NCBI GenBank assembly: GCA_011799875.1
Contig: CM022302.1
Location: 202,908,086-202,972,085, forward strand
Direction of reading: 5' to 3'
Length of the DNA stretch: 64,000 nucleotides
Source: Thinopyrum elongatum
Taxonomy: Eukaryota > Streptophyta > Magnoliopsida > Poales > Poaceae
Shown here: piece after piece, positions 44,850 through 56,716 of the stretch
Position numbering within the stretch: position 1 is the first letter of the stretch
Layout of the letters: every line of letters starts with the position of its first letter
The notes under the pieces: generated by a model
What the model was told of the DNA's origin: nothing
The model's input: the letters and a program-made list of their open reading frames with translations, nothing else
Databases searched by the model: none
Made by a program: the position numbers and the translations under genes

Positions 44850-45150
44850 CAAATCCCTAAACATCAAATGGTTCAATAACAAGCGAATAACTCATAGGAA
44901 TTTCCTGGCGTCTACCGATATTACCAATTCTCTAACATTCATCACAAGATAAGACAAACTTATGAGCATCCTTGAAAAGAGTAGGCCAATAAAAACTAGA
45001 TTTTAATACCTTATGTGTGGTTCTATCTCCAGCGTGGTGTCCTCTGTAAGCCTCGGAATGACACTTCTCTAAGATTTGTTCCTGCTCATGCTCAGGTATA
45101 CAATGCCTAATAATACCATCTAATCCTTCTTTTATAAATATGTGGGTCAT
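44850..45150 (-). pseudogene. H integrase, N-terminal zinc-binding part
   Basis: The minus strand encodes CIPEHEQEQILEKCHSEAYR then HHAGDRTTHKVLKSSFYWP and VLSCDEC, the HHCC zinc-binding fold of gypsy integrases. A stop follows CDEC at 44932. The remainder runs on through another TAG, inside what should be the WGFD block, to the junction with W. The first catalytic Asp codon lies in the last few codons before the W insertion. Confidence 0.85.
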
Positions 45151-45151
45151 C

Positions 45152-46434
45152 CTAGAAGTAATGTCTTAAATCGAAGAAGAATTTTTTCTTTTGTTGGTAT
45201 GTGAAACTAGGTGGTATAAATTTAGCAACGATGTAATTAGCATAGTCTGCATACCAAGGAGTATTACAAGAAGCATTTATGATAGCTAGTTGCTCATCAG
45301 GAAAGCTATCATCAATAGGTAGTGGGTCATCAAGAATATTTTCCAAACTAGAGAGATTATCAGCTACGGAATTCTTAGCTCCCTTCCTATCAGTAATATG
45401 CAAGTCAAATTCTTGTAGCAATAGAACCCACCTAATGAGTCTAGGTTTAGCATCTTTCTTTTCCATAAGGTATTTAATAGCAGCATGATCGATGTGAACA
45501 ATTACTTTAAAATCAACTATATAAGATTTGAATCTATCACATGCAAACACAACTGCTAAAAAATCTTTCTCAGTAGTAGCATAATTTCTTTGAGCACTGT
45601 CTAGAGTTTATTAGCATAATGGATAACATTTAATTTCTTATCAACTCTTTGCCCTAGAATAGCACCAACAGCATAATCACTAGCATCACACATAATTTCA
45701 AATGGTAAGTTCCAATCAGGTGGTTGAACAATAGGTGCAAAAGTTAAGGCTTTCTTAAGTGATTCAAAAGCTTCTACACAATCATCTTCAAAAACAAATG
45801 GAACATCCTTTTTCAAGAGATTAGTAAGAGGCCTAGAAATTTTAGAGAAGTCTTTAATAAACCTCCTATAGAAACTAGCATGACCAAGGAAACTTCTTAT
45901 ACCTTTAATATCTTTAGGACACAACATTTTCTCAATTGCATCAACTTTAGCTTTATCTACTTCAATACCTCTTTCAGAAATTTTATGCACCAAGACAATA
46001 CCTTCATTAACCATAAAGTGGCACTTCTCCCAATTCAATACAAGATTAGTTTGTTCACATCTCTACAAAACTCGATCAAGGTTGCTTAAGCAGTCATCAA
46101 AAGAAGTTCCGTAAACGGAAAAATCATCCATGAAAACCTCAACAATCTTTTCACAAAAGTAAGAGAATATAGCAGTCATACATCTTTGAAAGGTAGAAGG
46201 TGCATTGCATAAACCAAAAGGCATACATCTATAAGCATAAGTTTCGAATGGATAAGTAAAAGTGGTTTTCTCTTGATCGGCTTGTGATACAGGTATTTGA
46301 GAGAAACCATAATATCCATCAAGAAAGCAAAAGTGTGTGAGCTTAGACAGTCTTTCTAACATTTGATCAATAAAAAGCAAGGGGTAATGATCTTTTCTAG
46401 TAGCTTTGTTTAATTTTCTAAAATCAATTACCAT
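45152..46434 (-). pseudogene. H reverse transcriptase and RNase H
   Basis: Three adjacent minus-strand frames cover the enzyme. 46063-46434 has VIDFRKLNKATRKDHYPL, RCMPFGLCNAPSTFQR and FMDD as the catalytic box. 45601-46038 has the thumb (GIRSFLGHASFYRRFIKDF) and the RNase H start MCDASDYAVGAILGQR with its acidic residue. 45152-45550 has the RNase H end ([21 protein letters not shown]). Frame changes near 45550-45600 and stops around 46040-46060 separate them. Its sequence differs strongly from O and I, consistent with an Athila-type element. Confidence 0.88.
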
Positions 46435-46626
46435 CCTATAGCCAGTTACAATTCTTTATGGAATGAGCTCATTTTTATCATTAGGAACAACAATAATGCC
46501 TCCTTTCTTAGGGACACAATGAACAGGACTTACCTATCTACTATCATCTATGGGATAAATTATACCTACTTCCAGAAGCTTTAATATTTTAGTTCTTACC
46601 ACATCCTTCATCTTAGGATTTAATCA
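46435..46626 (-). pseudogene. H, N-terminal RT segment with stops
   Basis: The minus strand contains the usual RT entry (SPVHCVPKKGGIIVVPNDKN), interrupted by several stop codons. It connects the frames at 46627-48105 and 46063-46434. Confidence 0.7.
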
Positions 46627-48105
46627 TCATTGATGATCGACAACTGGTTTAGCATCAGGCTCCATATTAACCTTGCGCTGACATAGAGTGGGACTAATGC
46701 CCTTAAGATCATCAAGAGTATATCCAATAGCAGCATGGTGCTTCCTCAGAGTTTTTAATAATCTCTTTTCTTCATGCTCTGAAAGGTTAGCACTAATAAT
46801 AACATGATATATCTTCTTTTCATCAAGATAAGCATATTTCAGTGTATCAAGCAATTGTTTTAATTCAAATACAGGATCAGCCTTATGTGGAGGAGGACCT
46901 CCAAGAGTTTCAATAGGCAAATTATGTTTAAGGATAGGTGGATGATCAAAGAACATCTTATCTATTTCATTTCTTTCGTTCATGTGCATATCATTTTCAT
47001 GGTCTAGCAAATATTGTTCTAACGGATCAGTAGGAGGTACAGCAATAGAAGCAAGACCAATAATTTCATCTTTACTAGATAGTTCTTTATCATGAGGTTG
47101 TCTATGAAACTTAGAGAAATTAAACTCACGAGATATACCACCAAAGTTAACACTGACAGTTTCTCTATTGCAATCAATCTTAGCATTAACAGTGTTCAAG
47201 AAAGGTCTACCAAATATTATGGGACAAAAGTCATCTTGCGAAGAACCAAGAACTAGAAAATCAGTAGGGTATTTTATTTTTCCACACAAGACTTCAACAT
47301 CTCTAACAATCCCAAGCGGTATAATAGTATCTCTATTCGCAAACTTAATAGTAACATCAATATCCTCTATTTTAGCAGGTGCAATATCATTCATAATTTC
47401 TTGATATAAGGTAAATGGGATAGCACTCACACTATCACCCAAATCACATAAGCCATGATAACAATGATCTCCTATCTTAATTGAGACAACAGGCATGCCA
47501 ACAACAGGTTTATTCTTATCTTTAGTATCGGGCTTAGCAATTCTAGCGGCTTCACCACAAAAGTAAATAACATGCCCATCTATATTATCGACTAAGAGAT
47601 CTTTAACCATAGCAATATTAGGTTCAACTTTAATTTGTTTAGAGGGTCTAGGTGCTCTAATATTACTTTTGTTAACCACGGTTGAAACCTTAGCATGTTC
47701 CTTTATCTTTACAGGGAAAGGTGGTTTCTCAATATAAGCAGTAGGCACAACTGGATCAACATTGTTAAAGATAGTTTCATCTTTAACTATAATGGGTTCC
47801 TCAATCTTTTCTTTAACAGGGGGATGATATTTAAACCACTTCTCCTTAGGGAGATCAATATGAGTAGCAAATGATTCACAAAAGGAGGCTACTATCTCGG
47901 AATCATGTCCATATTTAGTGCTAAACTTATGAAAAGCATCGGTATCCATAGAAGATTTAACACAATCAAACTTAAGTGTTATACCTGACTCATTAACTTT
48001 ATCGAGTTCCCAATATTTAGAGTTGCGTTTAATTCTTTCCAGAAGATCCCATTTGAATTCAATACTTTTCTTCATAAAGGAACCAGTTGAACAAGAATTG
48101 AGCAT
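46627..48105 (-). pseudogene. H gag C-terminal part, protease and linker
   Basis: A 492-codon open frame. Around residue 217 lies LCDLGDSVSAIPFTLYQEI, the protease active site, with Asp where DLGAS normally has Ala. The second protease block is FCPIIFGRPFLNTVNAKID. The C-terminus leads toward RT (LPIETLGGPPPHKADPVFELKQL, split here for length by a natural break). Upstream residues are the gag C-terminus, with no zinc knuckle seen. The frame differs from the gag N-terminal frame, so a frameshift lies near 48110. Confidence 0.82.
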
Positions 48106-48115
48106 GGTTTGATCA

Positions 48116-48655
48116 TTATGAGAAAGCCGAGCATAAAATTTTTTTTAAGACAATTTCTCTTGAGAGCTCATGATTGGGGCATGTATACATCATGTACTTA
48201 AGCCTCCCCCAATATTGAGTGATGCTTTCTCCTTCACGAGGCCAAAAATTATATATATAATTCCAATCACGATGAACCAGATGCATAGGATAAAACTTTT
48301 GATGAAATTCCAAATTCAATTGATTCCAATCCCAAGCTCCAATATCATCACATAGCCTATACCATGTCAATGCCTTTCCCCCCAAAGATAAAGGGAATAC
48401 CTTATACTTAACTTCACCTCTGGATAAAGCTGCAAGCTTAAATAATCCACAAACTTCATCCACATAGATTAGGTGCATATCAGGATGTAGTGTTCCATCT
48501 CCTGCATAAGGATTAGCTAGCAGTTTCTCTATCGTTCCTGAATGAATCTCATAATAAATATTTTCAGTAGGTGCAGTAGGTTGAGGAGCAACTCTTTGTG
48601 CTTCCGGTCGAGGTGAAGATACCCCGAACAAACCCCTCAAAGGATTGTTTTCCAT
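48116..48655 (-). pseudogene. H gag, N-terminal part
   Basis: ATG at 48655 lies about 80 bases after the primer-binding site. The 179 codons contain the gag core FKLAALSRGEVKYKVFPLSL, KALTWYRLCDDIGAWDW and REGESITQYWGRLKYMM, matching plant gypsy capsid sequences. The frame ends by frameshift at 48116. Confidence 0.85.
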
Positions 48656-48731
48656 AGTAACAAGTGACAGTAAATTTCAGCACGTAATATAAATGTTTCC
48701 TTACCAAATTCCACTTACCAAAGGCGTTTCA

Positions 48732-48750
48732 CTCCCCGGCAATGGCACCA
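48732..48750 (-). other. primer-binding site of H
   Basis: The minus strand reads TGGTGCCATTGCCGGGGAG, two changes from the Athila-type TGGCGCCGTTGCCGGGGAG seen in W, 11 bases inside the LTR end. Confidence 0.75.
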
Positions 48751-48761
48751 GAAAAGAGCCT

Positions 48762-49966
48762 TGATGACCCACAAGTATAGGGGATCAATCGTAGTCCTTT
48801 CTATAAGTAAGAGTGCCGAACCTAACGAGGAGCAGAAGGAAATGACAAGCAGTTTTCAGCAAGGTATTTTCTGCAGGCACTGAAATTGTCGGTAACAGAT
48901 AGTTTGATAGCAAGATAATTTGTAACAAGCAATAAGTAGTAATGGTAACAAAAGTGCAGCAAGGTAGCCCAATCCTTTTTGTAGCAAAGGACAGGCTGGA
49001 ACAGTTTCTTATAATAAGCAAAGCATTCTTGAGGACACACGGGAATTTCATCTAGTCACTTTCATCATGTTTGTTTGATTCGTGTTTGCTACTTTGATAA
49101 TTTGATATGTGGGTAGACCGGTGCTTGGGTGCTGTTCTTACTTGAACAAGCCTCCAACTTATGATTATCCCCTCTTGCAAGCATCCGCAACTATGAAAGA
49201 AAAATTAAGATAAATCTAACCATAGCATGAAACATATGGATCCAAATCAACCCCTTAGGGAATAGCGCATAAACTAGGGTCTAAGATTCTGTCACTCTAG
49301 CAACCCATCATCTAATAACTACTCCACAATGCATTCCCTTAGGCCCAAAAATGGTGAAGTTTCATGTAGTCGATGTTCACATAACACCACTAAGTGAAAC
49401 AACAACATACATATCATCAAAATATCAAACGAATACCAAATTCACATGATTACTTATGAAAAGACTTCTCCCATGTCCTCAAGAACAAAAGCAACTCCTC
49501 ACAAATCATATTCATGTTCAAGATCAGAGGGGTATTGAATAGCATAATGGATCTGAACATTTAATCTTCCACCAAATAAACCAACTAGCATCAACTACAA
49601 GATGTAATCAACACTACTAGCAACCCGCAGGTAGCAATCTAAGGTTACAAAGATTGAACACAAGAGATGAACTAGGGTTTGAGATGAGAGGGTGATGGTG
49701 AAGATGTTGATGAAGATTGGTCCTCCCACGATGAGAGGGTTGTTGGTGATGATGACGGCTTCGATTTCCCACTCCCGGAGGGAAGTATCCCCGGCGGAAT
49801 CGCTCCGCCGGAGAGCAAAAGTGCTCCTGCCCAAGTTCCACCTCTAGACGGCAGCGCTCCGTCCTGAAAGTACTCTCTTTATTTTTTTCTAGGGCAAATG
49901 GGCTTATATACCAAAACATGGGCACCGGAGGATGGCCAAGGGCCCCACAAGCCACCAGGGCGCGCC
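48762..49966 (-). repeat. 5' LTR of H, truncated
   Basis: On the minus strand the LTR ends ACTTGTGGGTCATCA at 48762. It carries TATATAAG (49903-49910). Its start is missing: sequence breaks at GGGCGCGCC near 49966, where CACTA C2 sequence begins. Confidence 0.7.
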
Positions 49967-50637
49967 AGCAATCTCCCTCTTCATGTAAATCTTGCAAAGT
50001 AAGAGAGAAAAAGCATTAGAATGGTACTACAAAGTATTATATTGGCCAAAAACATTATAAATAACAATAGGAAATCTTGATGGAAAATGGACGTATTAGT
50101 ACTTTGTTGAACCTGTTATATATGCTGCTATAGTCATGATATGTTAGTACTTTGTTGAACATTTTACATATGATATTACACTTAAGCTAAAAAAATGTTG
50201 TCATGGTAGCCAAAATGAACCGTAATGTTTATTTTGCTGCCATGGACACATTTTTGGCCAAGTTATGCTCTTGTGGCAATGTTTTGAGCCAAAGGTCTCA
50301 AAATGTTGCCACGGTAGAAAAAATTAACCATTTGACTGGGGAAATGCTTCAGCGGCAACAATTTTATATGCTTGAAAATTATGTTAGTGGCGTGGACCTT
50401 GGCACACCACTAGTATTTTATGTTACTGATCGTGTCCCACGTGACGTCACGTCACTGGTGTTCATGTTACTAGCGGTGTGCCACATGTCAGAACACCACC
50501 AGTATTTACGTTACTCATGGTGTGGGGGCTCCACACCACTAGTAACATTTATCAATGGCCCAACATTGGTGATGTGGGGGCTGCACGCGTCCAACAGGGT
50601 TTTTGCCACACCACCAGTAGTGTTTTGTGTACTAGTG
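49967..50637 (+). mobile_element. CACTA element C2, 3' end only
   Basis: The end reads TTTTGTGTACTAGTG at 50623-50637, the inverse of CACTAG. ATG at 50638-50640 may be the target duplication. Upstream are subterminal repeats such as CACACCACTAGTA and CACCACCAGTA at about 50400, 50490, 50530 and 50610. No coding part remains. The left edge, against the H LTR, has no terminal repeat, so it is a truncation. Confidence 0.7.
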
Positions 50638-51095
50638 ATGCTCTCAGTCGTAGAGTTATGTTGTGTTACCTAATGTTTCCACATACGCACGTCGTGCATG
50701 ATGTGTGTACGAATAAAATGCATGTTGTGTGTAGGGTCTCGGAATCATGGTTATGCACTTGCTAGTGGACGATGAAATACAGAGTGAACTGACTCGTGTA
50801 CTGAGAGTTTAAGCTATATGATGCTAATCCACCCGTGTATTCATTTACCGGTTAAGGCTAGCTAAACGTTCACGCTCCGTCTTAGTTACATTGAGTTAGG
50901 GAGCATTTGGGATGGCCCCACTTGGGACGAGGTGATACCGTGGTGGGGGGCAACGATCTGAATGTTCTATTTTTTCCAATAGTATAGGGTGCTCGTGGAG
51001 TAGTCTAGATGACCGTTGTTTCCCGAGCATGAATCTCGGCTTTCTGTATGATCCACTACTGGTAGATTTGCACAAGTTTTAATCTCGGGGTCTAA
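50638..51095. other. unassigned sequence
   Basis: About 460 bp between C2 and the J-A LTR. No ORF, repeat or terminal structure is recognised. Confidence 0.5.
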
Positions 51096-51514
51096 TGGTG
51101 TCCTGGACTAGGGTGTACTCACCACATCGTCTCCCGAAAAGGTGGATCGGGCCGGGGACCCGCATGGCGGTTCACTAATGGGCTTCTTTGGACAGCCCAT
51201 GACGTATACAAGGAAGACTCCATAAAACTTGATGTACAAGATGAGGACTCTTCTAAATCCTAGGCCTCTGGTGCATTATATAAACAGAGGTCAGGCTGGT
51301 CAATAGATCATTACATTACAATTTAGATCAACAATCTCGTCGTAGATACCTATACTCTGTACTATCCCTCATATGAATACAATCAAAAGCAGGATGTAGG
51401 GTATTATCTCTTCAAGAGAGCCCAAACCTGCGTAAAATCCTGTGTCCATGTTACCATCGCTCCACGACACCTAGTTTAGGATCCCTACCTCGAGATATGC
51501 CAAATTTAGCACTG
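51096..51514 (+). repeat. LTR of J-A
   Basis: TATATAAA is at 51277-51284 and GCCCAAACCTGCGTAAAA, a mutated U5 motif shared with the LTRs of F, O and I, is near 51421. It resembles the F LTR in its start (GTCCTGGA) and layout. Confidence 0.7.
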
Positions 51515-52189
51515 AAATTGGTGGCCCATGCAGGTCCCTACTGGTAGTCTCCGTGGTGCAATGGGAAATCGGATCGGCTGCGATGTGATCTACGCGTTAT
51601 AACCGAACTTCATAGCCGACATCGACATCTTCGTCGCCGACTCGACTTGTCACCTCGGCTGGACCGAGGACTAGGCTCCTCTTCAGATCGTCAAGATTGG
51701 AAAGACGTCTTCATCATCATCAACTCCGATCTTATCTGAGATCATGGGAAAATCATCCATAGGGCTCGGGGGCTCAACGTCAATAGTGCCCTCGGGTGAC
51801 CATGCAATTTTTTTGGATGGCGGATTCGTGTTCGCCATCCCCGCCTCCTCGAGCATCTCCTTCACAATTTCTTCGATGGAATTGTGCGGAATTGAGTCTA
51901 GAACAACCCTGTAGAATTTCATCGCGTTCCAATGGATGAATCTCCAGTAAATCCCGATATACCGGAGCCCCGTCAAATCTGGACGAGTTTGGGTAGGGGC
52001 TCCAACGGCCAGCTAAGACATCTTTTGGAAAATCCAACCATTCATCGGCTGCTGAATTCCCATATCGACCGCCCCTCAAAATTTTAGCTTGATCCGGGAA
52101 ACATCCGACGAGTGCATCAATTTTTGGATCTATTTTCGGCGCGAAAACAAATCCGATCCGAGTTCATCTTTTTTCATGAACGGGACATT

Positions 52190-52694
52190 GGACATCCTTT
52201 TTGGAGGAATTTTCAAGGCAATGTCCACCACGCTAACCTGCTTTGACACCTCGGCTGGCATGGGGGTTCCCACATCACCTTACCGACCTGCTACGTTACC
52301 TCAGCTAGACTGAGGGCTTCGCCATCTCTTCATCGACCTAGTTCGGGGACTTCGGCGTCACCAGCCGACCAGCTTCATCATGTTAGCTGGACTGGGGGCT
52401 TCGCCTCATCACATCGATCGTGCTACGTCGCCACTTCATCAAGCCAATCTCCTCGCTCGGTTACCTTGGGCTTGGGGGCTGGGACCTTGGTTAAGTCGAG
52501 GACTACGCACCATGTCAGACCTGTCAAAGTTCGTTGGGCGTCCTCGTCTAGTCTCAAGCCCGAACCGCGTCCTCAACACCGAGTACATTAACCAGCTAAG
52601 TCTCTTTCATGCTCAATCATTTTAAATTTTAAATTTTTGTTTGGTTCAACCAAGGATTATATTTGTGTTAAACAAAAATTCATCTATTAAAAAC
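52190..52694 (+). repeat. 505-bp direct repeat, first copy
   Basis: It matches 63076-63580 with roughly 25 differences by eye (about 95%), mostly transitions. It contains CTGACCTGCTTTGACACC-like text and ends in an A/T-rich run TTTAAATTTTAAATTTTTG. No coding content. Confidence 0.9.
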
Positions 52695-53877
52695 TCGGGT
52701 AGATCTTCATGAAGTAGGCGATCTCCTTGCCCTTACAAACTTCTTCATTCAACTCCACAATCTTGTCGGAGGCTCCCAAGCGACACCTAACCAATCTAGG
52801 AGACACCACTCTCCAAAAGGTAATAGATGGTGTGTTGATGATGAACTCCTTGCTCTTGTGCTTCAAATAATAGTCTCCCCAACACTCAACTCTCTCACAC
52901 AGATTTGGATATGGTGGAAAGATGATTTGAGTGGAAAGCAACTTGGGGAAGGCTAGAAATCAAGATTCTTGTGGTAGGAATAGTATATCTTGATCTCAAC
53001 ACATGAGTAGGTGGTTCTCTCTCAGAAAATGTATGCTGGAAGTGTAGGCACATTCTGATGGCTCTCTCACATATGGAGATGGGGGTGGAGGGGGTATATA
53101 TAGCCTCCACACAAAATCCAACTGTTACACACATTTGACCCAACTCGGTCAGACCGAATAGAAGAACTCTGTGAGACCGATTTAGTTCAAAATGTGAACG
53201 TTAGGAATCTCGGTGGGACCGACTGGAACAACTCGATGGGACCGATGTGCTAGGGCTTAGGGCAAACATCAACTCGGTGGCACCGATTGCATCAACTCGG
53301 TGAGACTGAAGTGAAGCAATAAGGCAATAGTGAAGATGTCAAGCCAACTCGATGAGACCGATCACAGTTTCGGTGAGACCGAAACAATTACAACAGGCAA
53401 CAGAGAGTTTGCAAGGCCATCTCGGTGAGACCGAGATCCGTATCGGTGTGACCGAACTGTTAGGGTTTCTGGCAGTGGCTATGTCATATGAACTCGGTGG
53501 CTCCGGATAGGATGATTCGGTGGGGCCGAGTTTGACTTTGGGTTTTGGACATATTTGGAATGAGAAAGTGGTTGAGGGCTTTGGAGCAATATCACTAAGC
53601 ACTTTGAGCAAGCAAGCCATTAAGCAACACCTCATCCCCTTTTAATAGTATTGGCTTTCCTATGGACTCAATGTGATCTTGGATCACTAAAAGTAAAATG
53701 AAGAGTCTTGAGCCTTTGCCAATATGTGTCCTTAGCATTTTGAGGGGTCCACATTCCTAGTCCATGCCATGCCATTCATTGAACTTTCTGAAATATTAAA
53801 CTTGAATGGATATTAGTTCAATGAGCTATATGTTGTTATGAATTACCAAAACCACCCGGGGATTAGTTGCACTTTCA
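52695..53877 (-). repeat. 3' LTR of the copia-like fragment, truncated
   Basis: About 1.18 kb from TGAAAGTG at 53877 to the break at 52695. TATATATA (53095-53102) and eight or more copies of CTCGGTGAGACCGA variants lie between 53140 and 53530. Confidence 0.6.
53140..53530. repeat. dispersed CGGTGAGACCGA units
   Basis: Short imperfect palindromes of the form (T)CGGT-G-GACCGA recur about every 30-40 bp. Further copies are near 56660 and 56705, at the other end of the fragment. Confidence 0.75.
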
Positions 53878-54434
53878 ATCTCCCCCTTTTTGGTAATTGA
53901 TGACAACATATAGATCAAAGATTCGACAAATGATAATATGAATGAAATACATCGTCGCTTTGAGAAGTATGTGATAAGCAAGAGCTCCCCCTAAACTTGT
54001 GCATTATTTAAAATTTGCGTTTGAATACAAATGCACAATCGATTAGGATGATGGGTCACTCTTCCATGTCACATGCATCTTGGTGGAGTGCACAAAATGA
54101 TAAGAATAGGATAACATGCACTCATCACCAAGGATAGAAGTGATTGATCATACACAAACATTCATAGAGATAATCATGCAAGCACACATTAAGCATAATA
54201 TGATCAAACACATGATCACAAAAGTATCTCACGGGCATAACACACAAGTAGCAACAACCAACCAAACCAAAGTAGCAAATAGCAAGCCAAATGAAAAACC
54301 AACAAAAGCAAAAGACTCTCTCTCTCTCTCAGCCTGTGATCTATACACTTTCTCCCCCTTTGGCAACAAGTTACCAAAAAGTTTGAAAATGTATAGTGCT
54401 ATGCGGCACTCTAGGCACGATATCCGGGAGCTCC

Positions 54435-56517
54435 TTAAGGGGTCTTCTGGATTGTAGCTCCAGTGTGCGTAGACGGCATGGAGAGGAGTGCATCTGCAAA
54501 TGCTTCTGCTGAAGTCTGTGGAGCTGGTGGAGTAGATACTGGAGGAGCAACTGTAGCTGTGGTGGCAGGAGTAGAATGAGAAGGTCTCAAATCTGCAACT
54601 GGCTCAGCAGAAGACCTCTGTGCCCTTGGCACTGACTAGAATCTATCAGCAGTGGGTCTGTCATCATTGTCCTCAGCATCATCCCTCAGCTTCTCCACTA
54701 TAGTCTGAATCTCTGTGACCTTCACATCTAGGTCATATATCTTGCTCTCAACAATCCCCTCGAGACTTTCCTGATTCTGAGTCAAGGTGGCCCAGCTCTT
54801 CTCAATCCTCATTGTAGCCTCTAGCAGATATGTGAGCTGATCTTGCTTAGTCTTTAGATTCACCATTGAAGCATCTCGAGCACTTGCTGCCTTTGCTGCT
54901 TTTGCAGCCTTTGCTTTCTCAATCTTCTCTTGGGCCTCTACAGAAGTAGGATGTGATGCATCCATGACAGGTAGATGCTCTTTGTCAAGGAGATATGTCC
55001 CAGTTCCAACCTTGGAGTTGATCAACATTTGAATGTGTGGGGCATATCCACAAGACCTCTTTTGGTCAGCTACTGTCCTCTTGACTGTCTCAACGATCAA
55101 GCTCATGACTTTGAATTTTTGGGGAATATCAAACTAGTGTAGCAAGTTAATGGAATAACCACGTATCATTTTGTGATCTCCTGACTTGGGCAACAAAGTA
55201 TGCCTCAAGATGGTGTTCATGGTGGTCAATCCAGCAAGCAGGTAGTAGATTGATCCAAGCTTGTGAGTCTCCAGAGCTGCATCAGGAATAGGCTTATACA
55301 TATTAGCCATGGAGTTGTGATCCTTTCTGGGTTTGCCATAAACATCAATATCATCTTCATCTTCCTTTGGAGCATTGATGAGCTCTACCCATTCAGAGAT
55401 TGATGACTGGTACCTGGTTCCCTTAGTCATCTAGACAATCTTCCCATCTGGGTAAAAGTGGGCAGTGGAGTAGAACTGCATAATCATTTCATCATTCCAT
55501 TTAGTCAGTTCTTGTCCAACAAATATATCAATTCCATTCAGCCTGAAGCTCTCATGAACATGGGGAAAATAGTCTTCATTGTCATTAATGTATTCCCAAT
55601 CCACCCATTTCATATCACATACTATGGGCTTCTTGTCCAGCAACACAGTCTCATAGAAGTCATGTTGTTCTATGGTATGGAAACGATAGTCCACAGCAGT
55701 CCTCCTCCTTGTGGCATATGGATCAGCCTTTCTCCATAGTCTCAAACCCGCATCTTTTCTCAACTTCATATTCTCAACCACTGGATGATCATCATTATGA
55801 TCTGGAATCTTTGGCTTCAATTTCTTGAGCACTAGTGGCTCATCATCCTCTTGGACCTCAGGCACTGGGGCCTTGTTCTTCTCTGTAGTTGGGATATTCG
55901 TTGTGGATCTCTTTGCAGCAGTTGACTTGGGTGCAGCAGGTGGAGGTTTTGTCTTGGTCTTGGAAGGAGCAGCACCAGTCTTGATAGCATCAGCCATCAG
56001 TTTTTTGAGACTTGGCAGGTGGTGCAACAGCTTCTTCCTCCTCCTCCTCCTCCTCTTCATCCTCATCAGAATCTCTCATCATGGAAGGTCTTCCAATAAC
56101 TCTAGCAATGGTCTTCCTGACCCTTTCCTTCCTTTTCTTCTTTCCACTAGCAGCTTCAACTTCTTCTCTAGGCTCAAGTGCGAATTCCATAGTCTCATGA
56201 GCAGCACTTGATTTTCTGGCTTTGGACATTGGAGCTCTCTTGGTAGGAGCTTTCTTGTATAGGCCTGGCTTGGTGGTGGCAGCAGCACCAACATATTCCT
56301 TCATGACAACTTTCTTCTTGGAAGTCACTTCTTCCTCAACCACAAAATCCTCATCTTCACTGTCAGAATTTCTCTTCTTCCTCTGTCTGGTAGCATCCTT
56401 TGGCAAGTTGCTAGGGGTGCTTCTCCTACCCTCGTCATAGCTACCACTGGGACTAGTGCCCTCACTAAGGTTGACTTCCTTCTCTGACCTGTTCTGACTA
56501 TCACTGGCCTCTGACAT
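54435..56517 (-). pseudogene. putative plant transposon protein (Transposase_32-like)
   Basis: The minus strand starts with ATG 56517 and a Ser/Glu/Lys-rich N-terminus. A one-base shift in an A6 run (about 55995-56000) moves the frame. The rest, to 54435, is one frame with TAG stops at about 55431, 55134 and 54636. Conserved stretches are KWNDEMIMQFYSTAHFYPDG, RYQSSISEWVELINAP, GSIYYLLAGLTTMNTILRHT and SGDHKMIRGYSINLLH, as in the grass putative plant transposon protein family (PF20167 type). A coiled-coil-like tail (RIEKSWATLTQNQESL) and a Pro/Thr-rich end follow. Function unknown. It occupies the place where pol would be expected. Confidence 0.7.
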
Positions 56518-56716
56518 CTCTGCAACTGACCCTCTGAATAGATTGATATAGGTAGAGTAGGATGAGCATCACAAAAGACAGCTGGTTTTTGCAAAAATTG
56601 ATTAAAAAATTTAACTTTCGTTTTCTGCAGAAAGCATTTTGGAGCTACCGATTTGATAATCTCGGTGACACTGAAGCAGTTAATAGAGCCTAAACATGCA
56701 GTTTCGGTCAGACCGA

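Larger units (their letters stand above)
5986..49966 (-). mobile_element. Ty3/gypsy element H, Athila type, minus strand, interrupted by W
   Basis: H is present in two blocks, 5986-8831 and 44845-49966, separated by the 36-kb W nest and its ATAAT target duplication. On the minus strand the order is 5' LTR, primer-binding site, gag, protease, RT, RNase H, integrase and a long non-coding 3' region. The long 3' region and the primer-binding site (TGGTGCCATTGCCGGGGA) suggest the Athila lineage, to which Sabrina and WHAM belong as I recall. The 3' LTR must lie left of the window beyond F. The 5' LTR is cut at about 49966. Many frameshifts and stops show it is the oldest layer. Confidence 0.75.
51096..52694 (+). 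mobile_element. gypsy element J, copy A (5' end, truncated)
   Basis: An LTR (51096-51514) starts TGGTGTCCTGGACTAGGG and ends AATTTAGCACTGA. A primer-binding-like TTGGTGGCCCATGCAGG follows, then about 1.2 kb of mostly non-coding interior. The part from 52190 to 52694 is repeated at 63076-63580. The element stops at 52694, where copia-like sequence begins. Confidence 0.65.
52695..56716 (-). mobile_element. copia-like (SIRE/Maximus-type?) retrotransposon fragment
   Basis: On the minus strand a polypurine tract AAAAAGGGGGAGAT (53878-53892) is followed by an LTR starting TGAAAGTGCAACTAATCCCC at 53877. The phrase TCATCAATTACCAAAAAGGGGGAG is typical of SIRE-type copia elements. Upstream lies a plant transposon-protein gene rather than copia pol. 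CGGTGAGACCGA-type repeats lie in the LTR and at the far end. Both ends are truncated. The copia assignment is tentative. Confidence 0.5.

Noticed and set aside
55990..56005. A6 run followed by C as a programmed -1 frameshift site
   Set aside because: The codon phase does not fit the X XXY YYZ rule and the shift needed is +1 (or -2), so a one-base indel in a homopolymer is more likely.
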